Shown: in pieces, positions 8,981 through 18,306 of the stretch
Position numbering within the stretch: position 1 is the stretch's first letter
How the letters are laid out: every line of letters begins with the position of its first letter
Translations under genes and position numbers: made by a program
Source of the DNA: Mesorhizobium shangrilense
GTDB taxonomy: Bacteria > Pseudomonadota > Alphaproteobacteria > Rhizobiales > Rhizobiaceae
Length of the DNA stretch: 64,000 bases
NCBI RefSeq assembly: GCF_040537815.1
Contig: NZ_JBEWSZ010000001.1
Location: 3,906,001-3,970,000 of the forward strand
Direction of reading: 5' to 3'
Notes under the pieces: model-generated
Seen by the model: only the letters and a program-made list of their open reading frames with translations
Databases searched by the model: none
Told to the model about the DNA's origin: nothing

Positions 8981-9920
8981 GATTGCCCCCTTCCCGTGGC
9001 GAGGGCTGGCCATAGAGGCGCAGTTCGCGAACGCCGACGAGACCGCTGACGACCCCGACATGCATGATGCCGCGCAGCACGCTGCGGTTCCTGCGGACAG
9101 GACTGATCGCAACCGGTATCGCCGAGGCGAAACAATAGGCCGCCTTTGCCGAGGCAAGGCCGACTTCCTTGACCAGCGCAAGGCCTCTCGCATTGCGTCC
9201 GAGGAGGTGCCCATGGGTCTGGCCGACGCGAAAGCGGCGGCGACCAAGCCAGTCGAATGCAGCTCTCGAACGCGGCACCACCTCGTCCACCCAGGCCTCC
9301 GGCGCAAAGGCGATCCAGCCGCCGGCCTTGACCATCTGATCGAAGAATTCGGTGTCTTCGCCGCCCGTCTGGCCGCGCGCAAGGCTGAAGCGGCGGCCGC
9401 GAAGGCTTTCATCGCCCATGCGAAGCAGGACGTTGCAGGTGTAGCCGGTGCGGATCTCGCCGCCGACCCAGACCGGCAAGGTCGAGTGGAAATCGCCTTT
9501 GCGCATCCAGCGGGGCGCATCGGGTCGGTAGAGGGCCCGCACCGGACCGAGCACGACGGTGGCGCCATCGGCCTCGGCCACTGCCACAAGTTCGACGAGC
9601 CATTGAGAAGATGCCGTCTCGTCGTCGTCGATGAAGGCGACGAAATCCGATGTGCTGGCATCGAGACAGGCGTTGCGCGCGATCGAGATGTTGCGCGCCG
9701 GGGCATGCCGGTAAATGACCGGCAGCTTCAATTCATTCGCCAGCGCCATCACCAGCGGCTCCGCCATAGCCGTTTCGTCATTGTCGGCGACGATGACGCG
9801 AACGTCGAATCCCCCGGGCATGTCCATCGCGGCGATCGAGCGAAGCGTGTCGGCCAGTTCCGACCGCCGGAATGTGCAGACGCATATGTCGATGCTGCTC
9901 GTGTTCCCGGCTGCGCTCAT
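8970..9920 (-). CDS. exoM: ExoM-like glycosyltransferase
   Basis: The 316-residue GT2 protein has an N-terminus IDICVCTFRR typical of ExoM, the succinoglycan glucosyltransferase, and the acceptor-metal motif AFIDDDE near residue 97. It would act on the lipid-linked EPS intermediate in the cytoplasm. Its ATG at 9920 shares a base with the stop of the exoA-like gene (TGATG), so the two are translationally coupled. The order exoL-exoA-exoM matches the reading order in classical exo clusters. Confidence 0.85.
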   Translation of the reverse strand: MSAAGNTSSIDICVCTFRRSELADTLRSIAAMDMPGGFDVRVIVADNDETAMAEPLVMALANELKLPVIYRHAPARNISIARNACLDASTSDFVAFIDDDETASSQWLVELVAVAEADGATVVLGPVRALYRPDAPRWMRKGDFHSTLPVWVGGEIRTGYTCNVLLRMGDESLRGRRFSLARGQTGGEDTEFFDQMVKAGGWIAFAPEAWVDEVVPRSRAAFDWLGRRRFRVGQTHGHLLGRNARGLALVKEVGLASAKAAYCFASAIPVAISPVRRNRSVLRGIMHVGVVSGLVGVRELRLYGQPSPREGGNRAA

Positions 9921-10915
9921 CACGCCACCCCGCGCCGCGAGCCAAGACCGAGAAGCTGCAGCCAGAAGCCGACCGACCAGCCAAAATGCATGACCATCGC
10001 CGAAACACCGGCCAGCGCGATGTTGGGATTGCGCTGGCGGATGGCGGTCAGGACGCCATAGCCGAGGCAGACCGACGCCCACAGCAGGACCGGCAAGGCC
10101 GCCACCCAATGCACGAAGGAGAAGGCCGCCAGCAGCACCACCGGAAACACCAGAAGCGGCACCATCTGCCGGACCTTCGGGATCACGCGGTGCTTGAGGA
10201 CATTCCTGGCGCGGCCCCGGCCATAGCCGAGATACTGGAAATAGAGGCCCTTCAGGGAGGAGCGCGGATAGTAGACCATCTGCGTCTTGCCGCTCATCCA
10301 GATCCGGTAGCCGGCCTGGCGCAGGCGATAATCAAGCTCGGCATCCTCGTTGTGGCTGAACGTCTCGTCATAGCCGCCGACGGCCTTGAAGGCCGCTATG
10401 CGCATCAACGCGTGGTGACCATGATCGATCCACTCTCCACCAGAGAGGTGCCTATGTTTGGAGCCGCCGGTGCCGAGCTTCGAGTTCTGCGCCGCCGCCG
10501 CCGCCTTCTGGACAGCGCCACTGCCGCTGGTCAGCATGGAGACGACGACCGAGTCCGCGCCGGTGGCCAGCGCCTCCTCGACCAGCCGTTCGCAGTAATC
10601 CGCTGGGTAGCCGCCATGAGCATCGATGCGGATGAGATATTCCGCGCGCTCACCGAACGTCGCGACGGCGAGGTTGATGGCCGCGCTCTGGATGCGCTTT
10701 TCATTGTGCAGCAGGACAACCTTCGCGTCCTCGCCGGCGATCCCTTGCACGATCGCCAGCGTGCCGTCGGTGCTGCCGCCATCGGCGACCACGATGCTGG
10801 CGCCGAGCCTTGCGGCCGCAGGCTGAAGCTGCCGCAGCAGCGCACCGATATGGCCCGCTTCGTTGAGGCACGGGATAACGATCAGGCTGGATGGAAGCAT
10901 TTCGGTTTGCGTCAT
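9920..10915 (-). CDS. exoA: ExoA-like glycosyltransferase
   Basis: The 331-residue product matches ExoA in length and layout. It has a GT2 catalytic half (LIVIPCLNEAGHIGALLRQL, VADGGSTDGT, RIDAHGGYP) and a C-terminal membrane part with two to three hydrophobic segments (about residues 240-325). ExoA transfers the second sugar, a glucose, onto the galactose laid down by ExoY. The ATG at 10915 is taken as the start, 26 bases after the exoL stop; an in-frame ATG lies 15 bases further in. Confidence 0.87.
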   Translation of the reverse strand: MTQTEMLPSSLIVIPCLNEAGHIGALLRQLQPAAARLGASIVVADGGSTDGTLAIVQGIAGEDAKVVLLHNEKRIQSAAINLAVATFGERAEYLIRIDAHGGYPADYCERLVEEALATGADSVVVSMLTSGSGAVQKAAAAAQNSKLGTGGSKHRHLSGGEWIDHGHHALMRIAAFKAVGGYDETFSHNEDAELDYRLRQAGYRIWMSGKTQMVYYPRSSLKGLYFQYLGYGRGRARNVLKHRVIPKVRQMVPLLVFPVVLLAAFSFVHWVAALPVLLWASVCLGYGVLTAIRQRNPNIALAGVSAMVMHFGWSVGFWLQLLGLGSRRGVA

Positions 10916-10941
10916 CAGCCCATGTCCGTCCTTGACCACGC

Positions 10942-12114
10942 TTAAGCCAGCGCTTCGGCAATGAGAGGTTCCGGCCTGGCGGCCAGTCCTCGGAGTTTCT
11001 CGACGAGCGCCTGGCAATCGTTGCGATCGTGGCTCCACGTGCGGGGATTGCGGGCGAGAACACGCCCCCGCAGTTTCCCGAAACGGTGCTCGTCCATTTT
11101 TCCAACGGCCGCCTCGAGCGCTTCCGGCGTGGCCTGAGGCAACAAGACGCCGATGTCCTGCTGCTTGAGGAATCGGCCGGTTTCGGTATTGCCCATCGAG
11201 ATCGGCACGGCGCCGAAGCGGCAGCCTTCATAGAGGCGATTGGGAAGCAGCCATTGGGAGTTCTGCCCATCCTCGAAGAAATCGATCGCCCAGGAGAAAT
11301 GAACCTCCCGGTAGATCGCCGCCATGTCCTCGGGATTGCGATACGGTCCGCGAAACGAGAGCCACGGTTCGGATTCGACGAAGGCGTGGAAGTCCGGAAA
11401 TTCCGACAGCGCCGGGCGGCCCCTCAGGATGATTTCGAAATGTCCGTCGAGCCGACGCGAGAATTCGGCCAGGAGTTCTAGCGAACGGCGACAGCGCAAT
11501 GCGCCGAACCAGCCGATCCGCCACGGCGGAGCGACAGGGTTTTCCGCCGCCACAAGATCATCCGGCGAAACAGCCGAGGCTTCGAAATACTTGTTCTCAA
11601 GCAGCTCGACGGGAGCCGCGATCTGTCCGAATGGCTTGAAATAATTGGCGATGAAGGCCGGCGAACTGGTCACAAGGAGTTTTACGTCCCTGGCCAGATA
11701 ACGTTCCGTGCCACGCAACGCCTTGCCCAGAAAATCGTCACGAAGCACGAGGCGATGAATGTCGAGACACTCGTAGACGATCGGCACCGTTGCCTGGAAC
11801 GCGGACTTGGCGCGCCGGGCCAGCGCCAGCATTTCCAGGTTGCGCGCGATGATGAGGTCGGGCCTGGGCATGTTCCCAAGTTTCGAGCCGATCGAAACCG
11901 CCGCCTTGGCGACCGCGGCCATGCGTTGGCCGAATCGGCCGTCGCGCGTCGCGCCAAGGTCAATCGGCCGCAGTCCCTCGACATCCGAAACAGGATTGAT
12001 AGTGCGACGGAAGCCCGCGAGCGTGACCCGGGCCCCACCTGCCCTGAGCATTATGATCCGCCGGCGCACTGCCGGGTCGGAAACATCGTGCACAAGGTAC
12101 AAGACATGCAGCAT
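10942..12114 (-). CDS. exoL: ExoL-like glycosyltransferase
   Basis: The 390-residue product reads as a GT-B glycosyltransferase of the ExoL type. It has an N-terminal acceptor half (MLHVLYLVHDVSDPAVRRRI) and a C-terminal donor half with RIGWFGALRC near residue 200 and an NRLYEG region near 290. ExoL adds a glucose to the growing repeat in succinoglycan synthesis. It is the first gene of the leftward operon exoL-exoA-exoM-gt2, so the control region at 12115-12677 drives the whole set. Confidence 0.82.
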   Translation of the reverse strand: MLHVLYLVHDVSDPAVRRRIIMLRAGGARVTLAGFRRTINPVSDVEGLRPIDLGATRDGRFGQRMAAVAKAAVSIGSKLGNMPRPDLIIARNLEMLALARRAKSAFQATVPIVYECLDIHRLVLRDDFLGKALRGTERYLARDVKLLVTSSPAFIANYFKPFGQIAAPVELLENKYFEASAVSPDDLVAAENPVAPPWRIGWFGALRCRRSLELLAEFSRRLDGHFEIILRGRPALSEFPDFHAFVESEPWLSFRGPYRNPEDMAAIYREVHFSWAIDFFEDGQNSQWLLPNRLYEGCRFGAVPISMGNTETGRFLKQQDIGVLLPQATPEALEAAVGKMDEHRFGKLRGRVLARNPRTWSHDRNDCQALVEKLRGLAARPEPLIAEALA

Positions 12115-12677
12115 TAAAACTCGACCGCTGTTGGCCCACCCACGGGGATGCTAGTACAGCTCTTGCTGCATCGCAACATTTTTGGTGCAGTGTAGCAAAA
12201 AACGTCGATCGCTATCTGGGGTGATGTCCAGCACGCCGGCAGGACAAGCCCTCCGAACGCCCTTTCTGGCGGTTTTCAGCGGCTCAAAGGCCTGTTTTGG
12301 GGGCCTCCATGCGCCCGACAATCCCACGTTGATCCACTGACATAAAATTTAGCAATTCCGCATATTGCACCGCAGCATGAAATCGTCCTACATCTTGGAC
12401 GGGAATTGGGGCAAGGCATCGGGCTTGGGGAATCGTGATCGCGCTTTGTCGCGAGGCACGCGCTGTGGATTTATCCACGCCGACAAGGTCACACCTGATG
12501 GTCTGGAGCCCAACCCGAACAGGGGGTTGCCGGCGTGGCGAACAGGTCTTGCATCTGCTTGGACAAGGTGGAGGTCCGATCTTTTGAACGCCACCAAGGC
12601 CGGCGCTTTCTCCAGCATCTTTGTGCCCATCATGCCGCGACCAACTGTGCGCGCGTCACTCGCCATGGAAATCAGCA
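12115..12677. promoter_or_regulatory. divergent control region exoL / flippase with TGC-rich dyads
   Basis: This 563-base stretch holds no convincing gene. Near exoL it has TTGCTGCATCGCAA (12163-12176) and, on the minus strand, TTGCTACACTGCACC (12184-12198). Near the flippase it has TTGC-ACC-GCAG (12365-12375). These match the YTGC-N3-GCAG pattern seen at other promoters of the locus. The rest (12400-12677) is ordinary GC-rich sequence leading into the flippase. Confidence 0.5.
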
Positions 12678-14144
12678 ATGAACGATATCGCTTACGCGCA
12701 TCTGTCGTCACGCCGTTCGATTGCCGCTGTGCGCGGGGTGTTGTGGTCAACCGTGAATGCGGCGGTCCCGACCATTTCCGGCAGTCTCGTCTTCATCATG
12801 AGTTCGCGATATCTGCTGCCCGCCGATTTTGGCTTGGTTGCGCTGGCGGGCGGGCTCGCCGCGCTGGCAAGCGCCTTCGCGCCGGGCGGCTTTGGCGATG
12901 CCGTCGTTCAACGCTCGGCTCTCCAAAAAACACACCTGGACACCACGTTCTGGCTTTGCATCGGCTCAGCGACGATCATCTATCTGTTGCTGTTCGTGCT
13001 GTCGGCACCAATAGCGGGTTTCGTCAACCAGCCTGATATCGTCAACCTGCTGCGGCTGTTGGGGTGTCGCGTGATTTTCGACCTTGCCGCTGCCGTGCCC
13101 AACGCCTTGATCACACGGTCGATGTTGTTCGGACTGACGGCAATGAGGACGACAATCGCCGCGACTATCTCCGGTGTCCTGTGCGTTGTCATGCTGATCA
13201 TGGGATACGGGCTGTGGGCGCTGGCGGTCTCGCAATTGCTGATCTCCGTCGTCTCATGCGTCGCGGCCTTCTGGAGCGCCGGCTGGCGGCCGGGCCTGGA
13301 CATTCGCGCACAGTCCGTGATCGATCTCGCGCATTATGGCATGTTCGCTTCCGGCAGCCGTTTCCTGCAGATGATGAGCATTGACCAGATCATCATCGGG
13401 GCGCTTGTCGGCCCCGCGTCGCTCGGTGTGTTCAATTTCGCCAAGCGCGTCTGCTCCATGCTCAACGACATCATAGCCGGCGCGCTTGGCGGCGTTTCCT
13501 ACACGCTACTGTCGTCGCTTCAAAACGAGCGAGGCAAGCTGAAGGATGCCTTTCTGCTCGGGACGTTCGCCTCCGCGGCCATCTCCTTCCCCGCCTTTGT
13601 CGGCCTCGCGGCAATCGCCGCCGACGCGATCCCCGAGTTCTTCGGAGCGCATTGGGCGGAAGCGGTCGCACCGATACAGGTCTTTTGCGCCATAAGCCTT
13701 CTGGGCTGCATCGGAAGCCTGCAAAGCGCCCTGGTCACCAGCCAGGGCAAAAGCGACTGGTGGTTCTGGTACCAACTCGCATCACAGCTTTCCAACATCG
13801 CGGTCGTGCTGCTGTTCTACCCCTATGGAATCACGGCAATCACATCGGCAATCGCCGTGAAAACCTTGATCACCTGGCCTGTGCCGATCGCGATGGTCAC
13901 GAAGCTGACCGGTATTTCGCCGGCAAACTATCTGCGCCAGTTTTTCCCGCCGGCGGCGGCTTCAACTTTGATGGTTGCTTCCATCGCGGGGATGAATTGG
14001 TACCTGAGCGGAGCATCCCTCCTCGCACGCGTTGGTGCCGAAGTGCCGGTATCCGGGCTTGTCTACATTATCGTGCTTTCAATGCTTTCGCGTGCCCGGC
14101 TGAGCTATGTGCTGTCGCTCGTTCGAAATCGCCATCGGGGCTGA
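12678..14144 (+). CDS. Wzx-type polysaccharide flippase (ExoT-like)
   Basis: The 488-residue protein is hydrophobic throughout, with about twelve to fourteen membrane segments, as in the MOP/polysaccharide flippase family; ExoT has a similar size. It would move the lipid-linked EPS repeat across the inner membrane. The ATG at 12678 (MNDIAYAHLSSRRS) follows GGAAA at 12667; the frame is open upstream but reads as non-membrane, low-quality sequence. It is transcribed alone, divergent from exoL and convergent with the GT8 gene. A second flippase lies at 18.3-19.8 kb. Confidence 0.88.
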   Translation: MNDIAYAHLSSRRSIAAVRGVLWSTVNAAVPTISGSLVFIMSSRYLLPADFGLVALAGGLAALASAFAPGGFGDAVVQRSALQKTHLDTTFWLCIGSATIIYLLLFVLSAPIAGFVNQPDIVNLLRLLGCRVIFDLAAAVPNALITRSMLFGLTAMRTTIAATISGVLCVVMLIMGYGLWALAVSQLLISVVSCVAAFWSAGWRPGLDIRAQSVIDLAHYGMFASGSRFLQMMSIDQIIIGALVGPASLGVFNFAKRVCSMLNDIIAGALGGVSYTLLSSLQNERGKLKDAFLLGTFASAAISFPAFVGLAAIAADAIPEFFGAHWAEAVAPIQVFCAISLLGCIGSLQSALVTSQGKSDWWFWYQLASQLSNIAVVLLFYPYGITAITSAIAVKTLITWPVPIAMVTKLTGISPANYLRQFFPPAAASTLMVASIAGMNWYLSGASLLARVGAEVPVSGLVYIIVLSMLSRARLSYVLSLVRNRHRG

Positions 14145-14204
14145 AATTGCTACCCGTTACATCCGGCGAGCGGTGGATTTGCCCCCTGTTGGGCAGCGCC
14201 CGCC

Positions 14205-15128
14205 TTATGACCTGGTAGAACCCCGAGCCAAATTCGGCTTCTTGAACAGGTACTTAAGCCGCATCTTGATTATGTCGCGGTACGTGATGTTGCCTTTTCG
14301 CATGACATCCCCGGCGAATCCCGACCGGAGCAGATACTTCCAATAGAGCCAGGCAAACGGATGCCACTCGCCGGCCTTCCATGGCTTAACGCTCTCCGTA
14401 AAATGGATGATCTTCGGCACCGTATGGCGATCCTTCGACAGGGAGCGCCACGCAGCGAGATCATCGTACATGAATTCCCTTTGGAAATTCCAGGTCGCAT
14501 CCACCTGCTTCCACTTGCCCCACAAAACGACATTCAGCGCGTCCTGATCGGCAAATTCAAACTTCGATTGATCCTCCAGCAACAGGTTCAATGCGCAGCT
14601 CAGAGTTCGATCCGCACGGGCACGCGGCATATCGAACACCATGACGCCAGCGTTGAAATACCGGCCGGGAAGGCCCAGACCGTGCTTCCCGGCAAACTCT
14701 CCGACATCCACACCAGGATCAGGAACCGCCGCACAAACACAGTCGCCCAAGTCAGACTGCCACAGCTCTTTCAAGCTGCCGGTCACAACCATATCGATAT
14801 CCAGGTAGATGAGACGAGATATGGATCCATCCAGAACCTCGTCCATGATCAGGCGCAGATATGTAGCGCGGCTTATCTGCAAAAGCGGAGGCAATGTCAG
14901 TGCGTCGTGACCAACAATCGAGTACCAACGAACATCCATTCTCCCCAATTCAGATGCCACCTGTTTTTGCAAATCGTCGCTGATGGCATCGTGGATGACA
15001 TGCACCTTGAAATTGTCGCCATCGGCGGAATTCGCCTCGACAGACTTCAGCAACGTCACCAGATGCGGCACATAGTTTGCGTCTGAAACACATACGATGT
15101 TGATATTTGTATCAACAATAGGATTCAT
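14205..15128 (-). CDS. family 8 glycosyltransferase
   Basis: The 307-residue product is a GT8 enzyme related to LPS galactosyl/glucosyltransferases. It starts with INIVCVSDANYVPHL, has the metal-binding YLDIDMVV near residue 110, the FNAGVMVFD segment near 160 and the C-terminal PKIIHFTESVKPWK motif. Three starts are stacked; the ATG at 15128 is best spaced from AAGGAG (15134-15139). It is the last gene of the leftward set pyruvyltransferase-GT2-GT14-GT8. Base composition is slightly lower in GC than in neighbours. A second GT8 gene lies at 19809-20783, and both carry the same PKIIHFT motif. Confidence 0.87.
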   Translation of the reverse strand: MNPIVDTNINIVCVSDANYVPHLVTLLKSVEANSADGDNFKVHVIHDAISDDLQKQVASELGRMDVRWYSIVGHDALTLPPLLQISRATYLRLIMDEVLDGSISRLIYLDIDMVVTGSLKELWQSDLGDCVCAAVPDPGVDVGEFAGKHGLGLPGRYFNAGVMVFDMPRARADRTLSCALNLLLEDQSKFEFADQDALNVVLWGKWKQVDATWNFQREFMYDDLAAWRSLSKDRHTVPKIIHFTESVKPWKAGEWHPFAWLYWKYLLRSGFAGDVMRKGNITYRDIIKMRLKYLFKKPNLARGSTRS

Positions 15129-15173
15129 CATCACTCCTTGATCTCAAAAATCGCGCCCGTGCGCCAGAAAATG

Positions 15174-16109
15174 TCAGCCATGCCTACCCGGGAGAGGTTC
15201 CGTGGGAAGGACACGCGTTGTTCGGTAGTGATCCAACCGGTTTCGGATCCCGCTATCATCGCCGTTCAACTTGCGAACGAAAAGGGCGGGGCGCGCTCTC
15301 CGCCCACCGCTTGCCAGATGAAAGCCCGGCGCGGTCACGACATCGACAAGGCTGTCATCGACGACGGTCGGTCCGCTGCTGCCAGGGAACCATTGTGCAT
15401 AGGTTGATGTGCCAGCGACATGGGAGGCACGCGGGCCGGCCATGACGGCGGTGTGAAAGAACGTTTCGTCGGAACAGACGCTGTGCGACAACAACCGGAC
15501 GATGGATTTGTGCTTCCGCGAGAAGGCGAAGATGGCTTCGACCGCTTCCCGTGTCAGAATCCAGTATGCACTGCCGCGAAAGAAGGCCACAGGACCAGCT
15601 ATGGCACGGACATCGCGGTTGGGAAGGCGGGACAGGATGTGGGCATTGACCTCGCGAATGATCCGCCCGCGCAGGCCGGCACCGCGCCAGCCGCCTTCCA
15701 TCTGGTATTTGAGCATACGCTGCCACGGCAGACTGTCGGGCCCTTCCAACACCGGCTCAGCGTCGATGAACTCCCGATCCTGCGCAGCCAGGTAGCTCGC
15801 AATGGCCTCGACCGTCGCGATCGGGTAATCGCTGCCGCTGAGCAACGCGAAATGGGTGAAAGGAATCTCATCCCGCAGGGCGTGCCGCATCAGCGCCAAG
15901 GCGGCGCGCACTTGCGAAAAGCCGCCCCAATGCACGCTTTTCCGCTCCTCGATCAGAACGGCCCCAGCCTGGGCACATTCCTGGAACTGGGTGATATCGG
16001 ACTTGGCATCGACATGAATGAACGTGCGGGCGTGCGATGACCGAAGACTTTCCACCAGCGCCAGCGCCTGTCTGGGATTGTCGTGAACCAGGACAAGAAA
16101 CGCAATCAT
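15174..16109 (-). CDS. family 14 (core-2/I-branching type) glycosyltransferase
   Basis: The 311-residue product belongs to the GT14 family: MIAFLVLVHDNPRQALALVESL at the start, HVDAKSD, an SVHWGGFSQVRAAL stretch near residue 62, HFALLSGSDYPI near 88, and SHSVCSDETFFHTAV near 207. Family members transfer xylose or N-acetylglucosamine as branches. In an EPS locus it probably adds a side-chain sugar. The ATG at 16109 has GGAG seven bases upstream. GT14 enzymes are not part of the succinoglycan set, so this gene points to a different repeat unit. Confidence 0.85.
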   Translation of the reverse strand: MIAFLVLVHDNPRQALALVESLRSSHARTFIHVDAKSDITQFQECAQAGAVLIEERKSVHWGGFSQVRAALALMRHALRDEIPFTHFALLSGSDYPIATVEAIASYLAAQDREFIDAEPVLEGPDSLPWQRMLKYQMEGGWRGAGLRGRIIREVNAHILSRLPNRDVRAIAGPVAFFRGSAYWILTREAVEAIFAFSRKHKSIVRLLSHSVCSDETFFHTAVMAGPRASHVAGTSTYAQWFPGSSGPTVVDDSLVDVVTAPGFHLASGGRRARPALFVRKLNGDDSGIRNRLDHYRTTRVLPTEPLPGRHG

Positions 16110-16161
16110 GCAAGATCTCCATCGTCTCTCGCTTTTGAACCCCCTCATGCCTTTCGATTTG

Positions 16162-16173
16162 CTGCGACTGCAC
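16162..16173 (-). promoter_or_regulatory. TGC-rich dyad upstream of the GT14 gene
   Basis: CTGC-GACT-GCAC lies 53 bases before the GT14 start, in the 74-base gap after the GT2 gene. It is one base off the CTGC-N4-GCAG variant of the shared dyad, so it could give the GT14-GT8 pair an internal promoter. Confidence 0.3.
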
Positions 16174-16183
16174 AGCGATGCTG

Positions 16184-17038
16184 TCAAAAATATCTCGACT
16201 TCGCGTTTGGTTGCTTGAAGTTCGCCTTGGTCATGGCCCAGGCAAAGCCAAAATGCACCCTGGCCTTGTCCGGCCGACGGCGCAGAGTGGCCAGAACACC
16301 GCGCAGGAAGCGGATGACGATCCTGTCCGGCAGCAGTAGCCGCCGGTTGACGAAATAGCCAATCGCCAACTCCTCCCGCAGGAGCTTGGTCTCGTTCCAC
16401 GTGTCGGCGTTGTGATTGGGATTGTTGTAGCTGACATCCCTGGTGTCGATGCGCAGCATTGCGCGACGGCGGGATGCGAAATAGTACCGTGTCCACTCCT
16501 GATCCTCGGCGGAAAAGACCTCCTCGCGAAACGGACGCTCGCGCAACAATTGCGTGGGGATCATGGCCATGGTGTTGGACAGGCCATTCCTGCCGTCGAA
16601 GTTGCGGCTGGTCATGACATGGTGGCACTCGTGCGGTGCGTCCTGGTATGGCGGATGCCGCCAATAGACGATTTCCATGCCGCCATTCAGGGCCGCGTCC
16701 CGTCCTTTCGCTATCAGGTCAGGCGCATGAATGAGCATGTGGCTGCTGATGATGAGTGTGAGAGGCTGGTCGTTGGCCTCGACACCAAGATTGATCGCCT
16801 TGGAGAAATTGAACTCCTCAGCCGGGTATGTGACGACTTCGGCGCCGAGGTCTTCAAACGCGCAGGATACCGCCGGATCGCGCGACGAATCCACGATGAT
16901 CAATCGCTCCGGCGGCACGCTTTGCCGTCGCAGCACCTCCATCACCTCGATCAGGAGCGGCGTGCATTGATATGCGCGGATCACCGCCGCGTAGCGCGGC
17001 GAAGAGATGGGATCCGGCATTTCAACGACTTCGCTCAT
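16184..17038 (-). CDS. family 2-like glycosyltransferase
   Basis: The 284-residue product has the GT2 opening (YAAVIRAYQCTPLLIEVMEVLRRQ, LIIVDSSRD) and SKAINLGVEA near residue 80, but the usual DxD is replaced by a less standard segment around IISSHMLIHAPD. The C-terminal half carries EDQEWTRYYF near 180, a motif expected for acceptor or catalytic use in this group. The ATG at 17038 overlaps the stop of the pyruvyltransferase (ATGA), so the two are coupled. The sugar donor cannot be read from sequence. Confidence 0.78.
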   Translation of the reverse strand: MSEVVEMPDPISSPRYAAVIRAYQCTPLLIEVMEVLRRQSVPPERLIIVDSSRDPAVSCAFEDLGAEVVTYPAEEFNFSKAINLGVEANDQPLTLIISSHMLIHAPDLIAKGRDAALNGGMEIVYWRHPPYQDAPHECHHVMTSRNFDGRNGLSNTMAMIPTQLLRERPFREEVFSAEDQEWTRYYFASRRRAMLRIDTRDVSYNNPNHNADTWNETKLLREELAIGYFVNRRLLLPDRIVIRFLRGVLATLRRRPDKARVHFGFAWAMTKANFKQPNAKSRYF

Positions 17039-18096
17039 TTCGGCGGCATCACGGCCTGGACGGCGTGGACCATGTCGGAGGGATCATCGGCCAGCCGGCA
17101 GATGGGCGCCGCATGTGTCCATGTGTCGTAGAAGGCGGCGGCCTTGGCGTCGAAGGATCTGAAAACGACGTTCGGGATGCCGAGAAGCGTACTCAGGATG
17201 TGGGCATGCAATCGATCGGTGACCACAATGCGCCCGCGGCTCAACAGATCGATACCCACCCTCAGCCGGGCTTCCGCGTAGCGTCGGCGCGCGGTAAACG
17301 CCAGCGGCGCCAGCAACGGATAGGCGGCAGGGAATTTGCGTGTGAGTTTGGAGTACAATCTGTCCCACAAGCGCTCGGCAGTCCTTGGATCATCCATCCA
17401 GTCTCCCGCCTCCGCGGAAAGCCCCATCTGGTTCAACTGTTTCTTGATGCCTTCGTGCGGCGCCACCGCTTCCTTGTCGGTGCGCAACAGGCAGAACGCA
17501 TCCACAGTCGCGGGCTTGCGCACGATCCGGTCCATGGCGAATGCCATGTCCGGGCAGAGCGCCACATGGCAATCGAAATTCGCGCGGGCGAAGGCTTCAC
17601 TTTTTGTGTCACGCGCCAGCAAAGTGAAATCGGAGTGTGCCGCGATGGCGTCGCGCGTCTCCTGTAGGGCCTCGGGCGAGTCGAAATGGATGCTTTGTGC
17701 TAGCTGGATTGTCGGCCGTTTGGGGAAGCGCCGCAGGATCTCCAGACGAAACTGATGGTGATGGGGCCATATGTCGCCGAAATTGCCGCCACCGTGCATC
17801 AACAGGACGGATGCGCGCTCGACGTGCCGGTCGGAAGACCGGCTGTAGGTGCTCCAGTCGTGGAATCCCACCTTGCTGCCCGGCAGCTCACGCTTGAAAA
17901 AATCCAATTCGCCCAACAGGATAGCGCAGTCGCCGACGTTGGGGTGATCGGGTGGATCGATAAGATGGATGCGCTCGCCGCGCCCGGAGATCAGCGGCAG
18001 CAAAACCTCCTTGATCCGGTCCCGCAAGGCAATTCGAAGGTCTTCGCTCGTCCGGCTCTCTCGCGGCGTGTCGTCTCGCCATTCCTGCAGCATCAT
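17035..18096 (-). CDS. polysaccharide pyruvyltransferase
   Basis: The 353-residue product is a polysaccharide pyruvyltransferase of the ExoV/CsaB kind. It has HPNVGDCAILLGELDFF near residue 50, LLMHGGGNFGDIWPHH near 108 and VTDRLHAHILSTLLGIPNVVF near 300. It would ketalate a terminal sugar of the repeat with pyruvate from phosphoenolpyruvate, giving the polymer negative charge. An ATG pair at 18096/18093 is preceded by AAAGGA; the frame extends to a TTG at 18159 that overlaps a regulatory dyad and is less likely. It is the first gene of the pyruvyltransferase-GT2-GT14-GT8 set. Confidence 0.87.
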   Translation of the reverse strand: MMLQEWRDDTPRESRTSEDLRIALRDRIKEVLLPLISGRGERIHLIDPPDHPNVGDCAILLGELDFFKRELPGSKVGFHDWSTYSRSSDRHVERASVLLMHGGGNFGDIWPHHHQFRLEILRRFPKRPTIQLAQSIHFDSPEALQETRDAIAAHSDFTLLARDTKSEAFARANFDCHVALCPDMAFAMDRIVRKPATVDAFCLLRTDKEAVAPHEGIKKQLNQMGLSAEAGDWMDDPRTAERLWDRLYSKLTRKFPAAYPLLAPLAFTARRRYAEARLRVGIDLLSRGRIVVTDRLHAHILSTLLGIPNVVFRSFDAKAAAFYDTWTHAAPICRLADDPSDMVHAVQAVMPPK

Positions 18097-18146
18097 CAGG
18101 AGTCGATCCTTTTTGTCCGTCGCCCCTCGCCATCTTGCCCCATTGA

Positions 18147-18190
18147 CCGCAGTGCACAATAGCAGAATCTGTTTTTATGCTGCACTGCGG
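18147..18190. promoter_or_regulatory. paired TGC-rich dyads between divergent EPS units
   Basis: The ten-base string TGCACTGCGG occurs twice in opposite orientation: on the plus strand at 18181-18190 (as CTGC-ACT-GCGG) and on the minus strand at 18147-18156. They flank the presumed promoters of the pyruvyltransferase and of the second flippase. Each is one or two bases off YTGC-N3-GCAG. Confidence 0.45.
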
Positions 18191-18306
18191 CATAAATGCT
18201 TGCACCCTGAGGCCGTGGAGAATAAAAACGGGCGCACCGGACATTGATCGAGCATCGATCGCGGGCGGGGATGTGTCGGTTCTGAGTGCACTGGAGGCGC
18301 CGACGC

